Shown in pieces: positions 1 to 10,942 of a DNA stretch of 56,740 bases. The DNA comes from Lingula anatina (lineage: Eukaryota > Brachiopoda > Lingulata > Lingulida > Lingulidae): contig NW_019775824.1 in NCBI RefSeq assembly GCF_001039355.2, positions 221,512 to 278,251 of the forward strand, read 5' to 3'. The stretch's first letter is position 1. Every line of letters starts with the position of its first letter. The notes beneath the pieces are model-generated. The model was not told the DNA's origin. It was given only the letters and a program-made list of their open reading frames with translations, and did no database searches. Both the position numbers and the translations under genes were made by a program.

Positions 1-624
1 CCCCCCCACCCCCTTAATTTGCTCAATCTGTTGCAAGTTACTGTTGGGTCTAGTAAAACTCTTGGGACTCAGTAAACAGTTTATTGGATACGGAGTCCGA
101 GGGTTTGTTTCACTGAAAAGGGAAGCTGGAATGTTAGGTTGGACTACATCATCAAAATCTAAATCAGTATTTTAAGGCCTATTTTCAGCCAAAAGTGTAT
201 CTAGGTAATTTTGAGATGCCTGCACTCTTAAATTAGTTTTGACTTTAATTATAAAACAGCCTGGATGCTATTATATCCTCTCAGCTGCTCAGCTGCTTAT
301 ATTAATGCTTTTTTAATCTTTAAAAAAACGCTCATGAAAGCTTTGCTATTAACATGTATCCTAGAAGAATAATCACCAGCTTATTCTACATATCAAATGC
401 TTTTAAGAATTGCTTGTAAGAATGCTTTTAGAGAATGCGTAAAATGCTTTTAAAATTGCTATCATGCTTATATTTAACTGCTTATTAATGCTTTTTATCT
501 TCGAAAGAAAAAACTTTAACGCTTACAAATGCTTACATGCTGATAGAATGCTTAACTGCTTAGAACTGCTTACTTAAAGAAAAGCTTAAATGTTGATGAA
601 CACCTCACCGTTTTTATTCTATAG
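1..624. other. Presumed intron of gene A, with clustered TGCTT words
   Basis: No ORF or signal-peptide exon is seen. Between about 300 and 585 the word TGCTT recurs roughly a dozen times, often as AATGCTTTTA or TGCTTA. Confidence 0.4.
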
Positions 625-3600
625 TCCTGTGTTTTACGGACACAACGTGTACTCTTGGCAATTACGTCAGCACCAACAGTTCTTTCCCCGGGTACACATC
701 CACGGTCTCTGAGTGCTGTGACCAGTATGGAGGGACAGCACTCAAGTTATTGACACAGTTAACTTCAGACCATTGTCATATGTGTACAACTGGTGAGTAT
801 GCCGACGATTATGCATTGATCTTTCTGTTTCGATGATAGTTCCTTTCATCAACAGCAATATGAATGTATAGGCCTATAACGCAAATATCCTCCAATTAAT
901 AGAATTGGCTTATACTAAAATGCAAAACGATTCTATAGCCTTTTATAAAAGTATCTACCGAATTTCATGTCATGAGGAAGCAATATTTATGTAGGATATG
1001 TAGGACAGTGTTGATTTTCAATAGTAGACCTTATTGTACATTTAATACACTGTAATTATGGGGCAAATTTCAGACCGCCGCGCTCCTTAAAATCAGAAGC
1101 ATTGTGAAAATGTTTAGATTTGCATGTACATGTATTAAATACATCAAGCAGTGTTACTGGTGCATTAAATACTAATCTGGTTTCTTTCAGATATTTGTAC
1201 GTATTGCCAGAACGCTCCGGTGGTAACAGCTGACGGCATGGCCCTGGCTGACCCCAGCCCCTTCAGCTGTGACCAGCCGACGCCCGCGTGGCCTGCCGTC
1301 ACAACCATCGACGTATGTGGACCACTGACCAATTTCACACAGACCACAATCCCCGCAGTCCTTCCTTCCGGTCCGTATTGTGACTTCACGTACCAGAGAG
1401 TGTACACGACCTACGACACGTGCGAGAACAGCGCACAGACCGTCCAGACGATCAGGGTCAAGGCCACGGAGGGTCCGACATTCAGCAATCTCCCGGCTGA
1501 CACCACGTTGTCCTGTGGAGATGATATCACCCTGACCAACCCCACTGCGCAAGGACAGTGTACAACGGCCACAGTTGTCCTTAACTCCCTTGTGAACACC
1601 ACAGATGCTTCCTGCGTCAACAATTTTGCGATCACCCGGACGTGGACGGCAACGGACGGATGTGGTCTGCAAACGACCGCCTCGTCCACCGTGTCCGTCC
1701 GCCACACCACTCCGCCCACAATGTCCAGCATGACCGCCTCTGACCGCACCATCATCCTTAACCAGGCGTGCAACAACATCCCAAATCCCGATACCCTTAC
1801 GGTGACCGGATATTGTGGCAAAACCCTACCGTACAGCAGTAGTGATGTCATCACCAATCAGCAGTGTCAGAATCGTTATACCATCGTTCGAACATATACA
1901 GCCACCGACGAGTGCGGCTTATCGACATCCAACACTCAGAATATACAAGTGAGGTCGGTGACATCCCCGACCTTGACCGTTCAAAGTGACGTCACAGTCA
2001 CGTGTGACGCTGTTCCCACTGCTGTCTCCGCCAGCGCGTCCGGACACTGTGGTGTCGGCACAACTGTTACTTTAGCTTCCTCTACAAGGACCGACGGCAC
2101 CTGTCCTCAGCGCTACTCTCTCCGCAGAACATGGCGGGCGACAGACGCTTGTGGGCTCAGCACCGAAACTGCCCAAAATGTCGTCGTGACACCGAAAGGA
2201 CCGCCAACTTTTACCTTTATCCCTGCGTCTGTTACCGTGAACTGCGACACTGATATCGCCAACACGGCTAACACTGGCGGTAAAGCGATAGCCCAATCTC
2301 CGTGTGACCCTGACGTCACTGTGACGTACACAGACACCAATGTTGGGAAGGCCGGGTGCAGCTTGACTGTGGTGAGGCGTTGGGTGGCCACAGACAACTG
2401 CGGGGCGCAGGCCACGGCAGAGCAGAACATCACCGTAGGAGCAGCTTCTGGAACTGTCAAAATAACCGCGCCAGACGACACCAACGTGGCTGTTTGCCCC
2501 GGAGCTTCTGTCAGCGGAGAGTTCACGGGGGAAATCAATGTAAACTCGCTCTGCCTTCAAGTTTCTGACGTCAGTGTGACGCATTCCGATACCGTGGTTT
2601 TCAGCGGAGATGGAACTCGTACGCTGCTGAGGAAGTGGACGGCACGTGACATCTGCGGGAACGAGGACACGGACACGCAATACCTGTTTGTTGTTGAATC
2701 CAGATCAGTTTCTATGTCCAGCGTGGCCGAGGAGACCGTGAAGGTGACCTTGGCCGGTGACTGTGGAACCCTGCCAGCGCCCCCTACCGTAACTGCAGCA
2801 AAACAAGATGGTACCTCCTTACAGGTCACATATACGGAGAACAAAACCCCCGGCAGGTGCCCCTATATCTACAACCTCACTCGCGTCTGGACGGCCTCAG
2901 ACGAGTGCGGGAATACCGCCACCAAAACCCAAACACTAGAAGTTGATTACGCCCAGCTCCCTGTGCTGTCAACCACCCCATCAGACATCACGGTGCTTTG
3001 TGATTCCATCCCTAGCGTTCCGGTCGTGACGGCTTCCGGGGCGTGTGGAATGACCCCTACCGTCAAGCTAGTGGAGGAAGGCGGTAAGACGTGTCCATTG
3101 CCGTCTTCTTTGACCAGGAGGTGGACTGCCACTGACCAGTGCGGGAAGTCCACGACGCACGCGCAAACCATCCAGATCACAAGCGCCGGACCTCCTACGT
3201 TCTCGTACGTTCCGGCCAATGTCCAGACCGAATGTTCGTCTGCCGCTGACGTCATCAGCGTTGGTAAGACGGGTGGAATTGCCACAGCCACTTCCAGATG
3301 TGACCCCACCGTCCAAGTGACTTATGCAGACACCGTTTTGAGTGACGACCGCTGCAAGAAAACAATTCGCAGAACTTGGACCGCCACGGACGACTGCCAG
3401 ACGACGACCACAGCATCTCAGACGATAGATGTCACCATCAGCTCCGGTCTCTCGCTGACACTGCCCCAGAACACGAATCTCGTCGTCTGCCAAGGAGATT
3501 CCATCGCTGCAGCCGAAGTAGGAAGCACGGCAAAGGTGAAAAGTATCTCCCCATGCTTGGAGGCAAGCGAATACGACTTAACATACGACGACACGATGTT

Positions 3601-5768
3601 AAGTGAAGACGCTGTCACCGGCATGAAGAGAATCCAACGCACCTGGGTTGCTACGGACGTGTGTGGAAACAAGGCAACTGGGTCCCAACTTCTGACAGTA
3701 TCAACGGTCGCCCAGCCCTCCCTGGCACTGGAGCCAGCGTCTCTGGCCATCAGCTGCTCTAGCCTGGCAGAGGTCAGGAACCTCCCCTTGCCCCAGCTGA
3801 GGGTTTCCGGTAGCGGTGCGCAGGTGCAGAAGGTAGAGGAAACGACAAACGTCCAGGGCGCATGCGCTGGACAGATCATCAACAGAACCTTCAAAGTGAC
3901 CATGGATTGTGGATATGATACAACGCTCACGCAGTCGGTCATAGGTAACAATGCCACTTTCGTTTCAGATAGGTTTATCACATTCAAAAGTCTTCTCGGG
4001 GATTCAGGAAGTTGTGAAGGTTTTTTTTTTTTTCAGCTGAAACGCTCCATTCTTTCTTTGCATATTGTTATACATGTAATATTGTATATAAATATTAAAC
4101 ATGTATAGTACTGTTATTAGGTGCAGTCTCAGGGCGAACCATAAGCAATTCGGTGGTATAGCTAGGTTTCGATTTCATTTTGACTTTTACCGAATGCGTA
4201 TACAGTAAAGTTGACTATCCATTTTCCTAACAATATCTTTATTAACATTTTAAATGTTTAATTTTGTTTCTCTTATCCATCCCTTTAGAAAATTACGAAA
4301 AAGTAGCTGTTTCTACATCCCTTCTACTTTACAGATCTTATAGCTACATGTGCCCTTTTTTCACTAGATCACTGCTGTAATTATTATAATACATTAACTC
4401 CACTCTACCCTGACATTAGCGAATGAAGTCATGAAATCCCCGTCTCCTATTTCTCAGACCATTTTATGAACAGTTGAAATAAATTTACCATGTTGTTGAC
4501 AGTGTCAATATCATATATTGATATTTCACTTTGACGGTTTCGGCCTTTGACATTTATGAAACACGTTTTCTCTTTAAATGTGTCAATTATTGTGTCGATT
4601 CGATTTCAGCTAGCGTGAGAACGGCTTCCGTGGTCACTCAGCCAGTGTATCTGGATGCGCAGTTTCGAACTCCGTATCTGCCGAATAATCAACCTGTGAG
4701 TGTCTTTTATTAAAGGGATAATAACTCTTTGTATGAGATCTATATTTCACAATAAAAACATTGTGAATAACTCATAGAAATATAATATATTCTGTTTTAC
4801 CACAAAAAAGGCAGTTATAGCTATTATTCTGATATCTGAGCTTGTCTTAAGACCACGTGACCTCCATTGATGGCTATGCTCTGTTAAAATCTCTTAAGAG
4901 ATTTTAACAAAAAACCAAACTTTTTAGAAAAAAACCAGGGACTAACTTTGAATGTAAAAATGGATTCATTAATCATTGGTAAGTATGGGAAAATTGTTGT
5001 TTACTCCAGGAAAATTCATTTTTTGGCCGAAACGAAGAGTTATTATCGCTTTAAACATGTAATTTAGTTTTTCAGAGATTGAAATCGTTACTTTAAATAC
5101 CAAAATAAAATGCATTCTTATCGTCGTTTGTGGAAATGCATGTTAACCTTTGTTAGTGCAATATGAAGGGTGAGTTATGAGGAATCCAAAATGAAGAATG
5201 ATTTTGTTCTGTTGTCGGTCATGTTGACCTTAGTACATGTAATATGAATGATGATTTCTGACCAAATCAAAAATAAAGATTCATTTTGTTCTGTTTCTAG
5301 TCCGGCAACCCCACATGGACCGGAACTAACATCATATGGAACCCCGATCAGTACAGTCCGTACAGATTTTGGAACTACCAGACCTATGGGGCCGCGAACA
5401 CCCCTAACTGGGCCTACCAACACTCTAACATGGGGACCTTCATGCGACCAGGAGGGCAACGATCTCGCTTGGGGGCGAACTCCTGGAACGTCATGGCGGC
5501 CGGAACCAGAAGTCAGGCCGTCTTGGCTGATGGGGACAGCCCAGCGTTCTGGAACTACCCCGGCACCAACGCTGGATCGCAGGGAGCTTCGGGCGTTATG
5601 CAGGTATCTTCAAGCGTGGGACAAGCTTCTGTTGGTGCCCAAGGCAAGGGGAATTTAAGTGGAAAAGGCCTGACTGCACTTCAGAAAATGTTTGGACCAA
5701 AGGCTAAGAAGGAAAGCACCGGTTCTGGTCCAACAGCCACAGGTCCTTCATCAACCGGGCCCTTTTAG
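625..5768 (+). CDS. Gene A: secreted HYR-like repeat protein with Asn/Trp/Gly-rich tail (5' partial)
   Basis: Spliced model with exons 625-792, 1191-3944, 4610-4695 and 5301-5768 (TAG); all junctions are GT-AG and phases agree. The signal-peptide exon expected from paralogues B-D is not found in 1-624 and probably lies upstream. Exon 625-792 encodes the cysteine module (CFTDTTC, then ECC, GGTALK, CHMC). Exon 1191-3944 begins with a C-x2-C motif and holds about 11 HYR-like repeats of 70-85 aa, each ending near R-x-W-x-A-x-D-x-C-G. Repeats 7-10 resemble 3-6, so a block duplication is likely. Exon 4610-4695 is a short linker; the last exon encodes a tail rich in Asn, Trp, Gly and Ser (FWNYQTYG, AFWNYPGTN), ending basic then Gly/Ser/Thr-rich. 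No transmembrane segment is seen. The expected role is an extracellular structural protein; this is inference from architecture. Reading straight past the 3944 donor gives an AT-rich tail with a long F run, which argues for splicing there. Confidence 0.75.
1245..3943 (+). repeat. HYR-like protein repeat array, gene A (about 11 units)
   Basis: Units of 70-85 aa, each with a C near the start (TxxC), a central C and a closing R-x-W-x-A-x-D-x-C-G followed by QxIxV. Units containing FIPASVTVNC and YVPANVQTEC are counterparts, as are the following DTNVAVC and NTNLVVC units, indicating a block duplication. Confidence 0.75.
4710..5054 (+). mobile_element. MITE-like element, copy 1 (intron of gene A)
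   Basis: ~345 bp bounded by inverted ends TTAAAGGGATAATAACTC ... GAGTTATTATCGCTTTAA, non-coding, with an internal perfect 26-nt palindrome at 4883-4908 (arm GTTAAAATCTCTT). It begins 14 nt after the exon 4610-4695 donor. A reverse-complement copy lies at 20898-21244. Confidence 0.75.
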
Positions 5769-8722
5769 ACATTTATTCCGCCTTTTATACACCGTCATTA
5801 CATTTCAATTTGAATATATTTTTCCTTTGAAGTATCGTTACTGTTTGAAGAAGTGAAAATTATTATTATTATATCCAATACTTTCGATACACGAATTAAA
5901 TTATCATCTATCATGTAGTATTCTGTACTTCTATATATGCATGTATTGGATTACACAACAGAGGCAGTGGAACTTTAACTAGCTTAGAAGAAACTTTTTG
6001 AATTTTGACCTTATATGAACTTTCTACAATCAGCATGAGCTTTTCTCCGGTAGAGAAGGCGGTCGTTAACAAGATGATTCTCAGTAAGAAAATAGGCTAT
6101 GTTAACTTGGTGGAAAAATAATTTTTTGTCAAATTTACGAAAGCATTGTCACCTATATTGCTACTTTAATCTAAGATAAATATCTGAATTAATAACAATA
6201 TGAAATTTATTTGTACGTGTGTTAATATAAATTTATATGGGTATAGTTGCAGTTTTGTAGCAATACTTTTACGTCATCCATAAATATTTAGTGTCATATA
6301 CAGAAATCCATTTTCGCCTGTATCACGCATTCACCAACTAGATCAAATTACTAGGTGTAAAACACAATAAGGGTAATTTTTCGGGACAAATAATGACACG
6401 TGTTTGATTCAGATATGTCAATAAAGGGAATCTTATCCCTAATGGAAGCGTTCGACTCTTGCTTTCAAATGAGACGTAAGAATAACCCCTTACTAGACCC
6501 ATTCAACATACATGTACTGAAGCATGCTTGTAAAGACCTATGCTTTTTCCTGTTGTCGTTTCTTTGACTCGAGAGGTATATCCCATGCATTTATAACACT
6601 AACACACACATAGTGGCAGATTAAGGGGGGGGAGGGGGGGCGGGGGCCTGACCTCCCCTTTGGTTTCTGAAAAATACATGTATATCACACCAATATTCCC
6701 CTATTGAAATTGGATTTTTTAATGGCTAATTCATAGTTCCAAGCCGTACCAAAGGGCACTGTTGGCTCTCCCAAACACCAAAAAAATTTTTTCGGGGCCC
6801 TTGAGCAGGCCGAGAGCCCCACACCAAGGGGGCGATGGTCGGATTCGCATCGGAGGCCTGTCGTTCCAGACCCCCACCCCCCCTTCAAAAAACCCTGGTT
6901 CCGCCCCTGCACACACACTCGCGAGCGCACACACACTCATCTGTTCGTTTATATTGATATATTAATACGTTTTTTTTTTTTGGTTTTTATGCCATGAATT
7001 ATAATGTGTAAAAAAAGTATAAATACACACGCAGCTGGGCGCACCCACATTTACATTTATATTTGATATTTGTCGCCGAAAATTTAATTTTGTAAAAATT
7101 TTCTTTTAAAACTGATTAAAGATCTATTTGCTGTCCTCTCGAGAAAAATGACTCAGTTTTGTATAAAAATTGCACAATAGAATTCACAGCATAGAATAAA
7201 AACACCAACGCCAAGTATTGCGCTCTTTCTTAACTCTTTTTTCATTTAGTCTATCAATTGAATCCCTATCAACCACAAGTAGTAAAAGACGCTTCCGCTT
7301 TCGTTAACCTAAGGCCATTCCGGCTGTGGGATGGGTCTCTGATACTGACCATGTATGGCCACTGGCCACAAGAGTGAAGAGCGGGAGATGACATCTGCAT
7401 ATAAGTTGATCGACACCATATACCAGACTAAATATTATTGTCATTTCTGTGCAGCAATTCTCAAAGTATACATGTAGAAATGTGCACAGTTAGTGAATAG
7501 CCAGAGAAACATGAATATCTAGTCGAAAGGTTCTCCCTGTGACCATGGTAGAAATGTCCAGATGTACAGGGTACATTGTACGATGTGACAATTTGGTATA
7601 TACTGTACATTGTATGACGCCGTAATGGCGTGTTTTCCAATGCCTCCTGATAACTGTGTTATTATCCCACCTCAACCATGGCTTTTCATTAAAACAACGC
7701 GAAATAAACAATTTTGCGGTTTTTAAACAAAAATTTAAAAACCTTATCAGAATGTCCTATCTGTAGATGTACGCATTCTTGTATATATACGCTTGTGGTG
7801 TCATGATAAATTCACTCACATTAATTAATCACTAAAGTCAGTTTATCACTGGTTTTAATCAAATAACAAGACTATTCGAACTTTTTACCGTTTCGTGTGT
7901 GAGCTAATTAAACAAACAGCAGACAGATTGACAATATTTTTCGCATGTTTATGCTTGAATTATCATTAATAAACCCCAAGCACCAAACAATTAAAAAAAA
8001 AACAATTGAAAATCTAGACAACAGCGATATGTAAGATTAAAGTACCAAAATACAATTGTCCACATAGCAACCATAACAACTGAAAATTTATAATAACTAG
8101 GATATCTTGGACGCTAATGTAATTAATAAAATAGTTTTAATATAGTGAAATATTTTAGCAAATTCTGCACTACGCATAAAAGAAATACGTCGGCATATCC
8201 ATAAAAAACTATTGGTAATTTAAAAGGATCCAATGGTTAAAGCAGTTTTGAAAACATCTTGATTCCTATATATAGAAATTAAAATCCATCAGTCAAATGA
8301 AGTCGACACTTAAAAGTCCAATGTAAACTAAATTTTGTGAATATTTCCGACGAAAGTAAAAAATGCTAATGAAAACAAAATGGTGTCTACATTTCACTAA
8401 ATTCAGATTCTTCAGTTGAGTAACTTATTCACAGCAATGCTACTCTTGCTTTTGGGACATTAATTTGTTCAGTTTTAATATTGTATGATGCCAAATTATT
8501 ATCACGAAATTGCATATTATTCACAAGTTAATATGCGTTTACCACTTTCTTTCATTGTAATGATTTAAGACGTTAACTAAAGAATTGATATCATTGACAG
8601 TCAGTGAAATATGCACGTGAGAGACAGTTACAAGGGAGTAACACTATCCGAAGGCGATTTCAAATTACATTTACATTGGACATTTGGACCAATACGCCTT
8701 CAAATATATCATCGCTGTCTGT
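5769..8722. other. Gene A 3' flank and A-B intergenic region
   Basis: No supported gene. AATAAA near 6420 is a candidate polyadenylation signal for A. It contains the repeat fragment at 6595-6915. Short ORFs lack support. Confidence 0.5.
6595..6915 (-). mobile_element. Degenerate interspersed-repeat fragment
   Basis: G/C-rich patch in AT-rich DNA; on the - strand it opens CAGGGGCGGAACCAGGGTTT and continues with short G tracts and a segment near CAGGCCTCCGATGCGAATCC. A related GGATCCGCCCCTG word is at 39140-39152. Short ORFs here look spurious. Confidence 0.4.
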
Positions 8723-8915
8723 GCTCATGTGATCACCTTGCGGGCATAAAATTTAATGAGTTCTCATTGGATGAAATGTTGTAAGGCATAAATCAGCGAC
8801 AACTTTGGGAAGTGTCCACAGGAAGTTAAGTTACGTCATTGTTTGAGTAATTAATAATAAGAATGCCTACTTCCAACGCTTTGTTATAAGCAAGGTCTCC
8901 TACCTTGCAGTAACA
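8723..8915 (+). promoter_or_regulatory. Promoter of gene B
   Basis: Elements in order, shared with gene C in order and spacing: CTCATGTGA (8724), ATTGG inverted CCAAT (8766), GCATAAATCA (8786), CACAGGAAGT (8817), GTAATTA homeobox-type core (8847) and TATAAG (8885-8890). The likely start is about 25-30 nt downstream, near CAGTAAC. Confidence 0.65.
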
Positions 8916-8957
8916 TCTCGAGAAGTCGTCCGCTCGCGGACGCAGGGACAGAGAAAG
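8909..8957 (+). other. Non-coding first exon of gene B
   Basis: The segment ends GAGAAAG before donor GTAAGT (8958). The acceptor TTTCAG at 9791-9795 places the next exon one base before ATG 9797. It contains a perfect hairpin at 8927-8942 (7-bp stem, TC loop). The counterpart in gene C is similar. The 5' edge is estimated from the TATA box. Confidence 0.6.
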
Positions 8958-9796
8958 GTAAGTAGAATTAGACACACGTAGCTCACAAAATTTCTAAAGA
9001 AAAAGGGCACTGAGTGGTACTTTGGCGGAATATTTACTTACATTTAAATATCATCGTTGAACTATTCTGTAAGAACATTCTTTGTAGCTCATTTCGAGGT
9101 ATCATATCATATCATATCATACTTTATGTGTAAATAATTTTGTTAACTGTTAGTAAAAGAAGAGAACACAATAGAAATATGCTAATGGCCATAATACCTT
9201 TTTTTTGTTATTTTTCTTTATCTTCTAGAAATTTCTAGATTTTCGGTCACCTTGATAACAGGATGATGTTGAATTTGGATGTTGTTTTGTGATATACATG
9301 TATGCATTTGTCACAGAAATATTAAAAACAAGCGCTTCAAACTTCACACCGTGTATAGAAAATTTCTGAGATTTACCCATATATTTGGCGTGGGCTAAAA
9401 TACTGGGGTGTACTGGATGTGAATCCATTCATAGTCATTTTGCTATCGACGTCCTCTCAGATATTTATGTGTTGACTACTGACCTAGTACTTGTTTTAAG
9501 CAAAGAGATGGACTCTCATAGCTATCATTCGTTGTAGTCGAGTAGTGCGTTGTAAAATGGGTTTGTAAGTTTAAATAAGTGCGAAGATCGGTTTAAAAGG
9601 AAACCATCTTCAAATTTCTTTATTCTCATACGTGTCATCCCATGACTGTTATTAAAATCATGAAAAGGGAACTCTTTTCATTTAAAGAAACATAAAAAAA
9701 ACTTGAAGATGTGTTCTTTAATTTATTTATTTATTTATTTTACGTGCGAGACTTAATGTGTTACTTTCTATTATTGTAGTCGCTGTCAATTTCAGA

Positions 9797-9942
9797 ATGA
9801 CTGCACGTCACGCTGTGATTGGCGTCTTGGCGGTGGTACTGGGCGTGGCCGTCCACCGCAGCTCCGCCCAAAGTAAGTAATCTGTAATTTATATTTTTTT
9901 CATGATATTTTCGTGGGAAAACATTGCTATTTTCAATCATTT

Positions 9943-9991
<49 letters not shown>

Positions 9992-10893
9992 CATTGGATG
10001 ATAAAAAGTTTATTCTAAATACAGAAGAAAAATAATACTACACAATACTACTTAATATTTAGCATGACTGTTATACTCCCTTCTTTGGGGCGAGAAAATT
10101 TAATTAAAAATAATTCGGGAACAACATCAGTCACGACCCAAGTAGCAAGCCAAGCTATTTTTTCTTCATTTCTTTTCTAGTTTTATGCTATAGTGACTTG
10201 TCCTGCACAAGTACTGTGGATATCCCAGGCGCCGACTTCGCCGGGTTAGCGCCGTCAGTGAGAAGTTGTTGTCAAGAAAATGGTGGAACAGCTTTGAAAG
10301 TGCTCACGTCTCCTACCGCATGTCATCCTTGTAGTGAAGGTAACAGTCCGCTCTCTGTTTTAATTCGATAATTTTATTAATATATTGAGATACATTTTTA
10401 TTGTACGCATAAATTGATTTCACAAAACAAGTGGTATATTCAGAGACTTTTAATCTCGGTTATTTTTCAATAATTGTTGAGAATGTAAATGACAAAAGTA
10501 AATGATATATGATTTCCCAAATGTTTCCAATTTTTTGTATTACTGGCTCGTTTTCGCACTTTCAGATCCGTGTTCCTATTGCACGAATGCTCCTCAGATC
10601 GAGGCTTCTGCCGGGTCGGCAGACCTGTTGGAAGATGTCAACGTCACGTGCGACACCCCACTGCCGCCTGTTCCTGAGATCACACTGAACGCCGTGTGTG
10701 CGGAGATCTCCGGCCTCACCGTCGTCACAGATCCGGACCCCTTCCCCACGGGCAATGTTTGCGATCTAACTGTGACACGAACGTACATCTCACGAGATGT
10801 TTGCAACAACGAACAGTCCACGCCACAACTATTATCTTTTGTGTCAACTCGAGGACCGACATTTACAAACGTACCACCTGATGAGGTAAAATA

Positions 10894-10942
<49 letters not shown>

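Noticed and set aside
1187-3987. Long antisense ORFs opposite the gene A repeat exon
   Set aside because: They follow from the codon bias and repeat pattern of the sense strand and have no domain, splice or start support.
6685-6965. Coding ORFs around the G/C-rich patch
   Set aside because: The patch looks like an interspersed-repeat fragment, and ORFs occur on both strands with low-complexity content.
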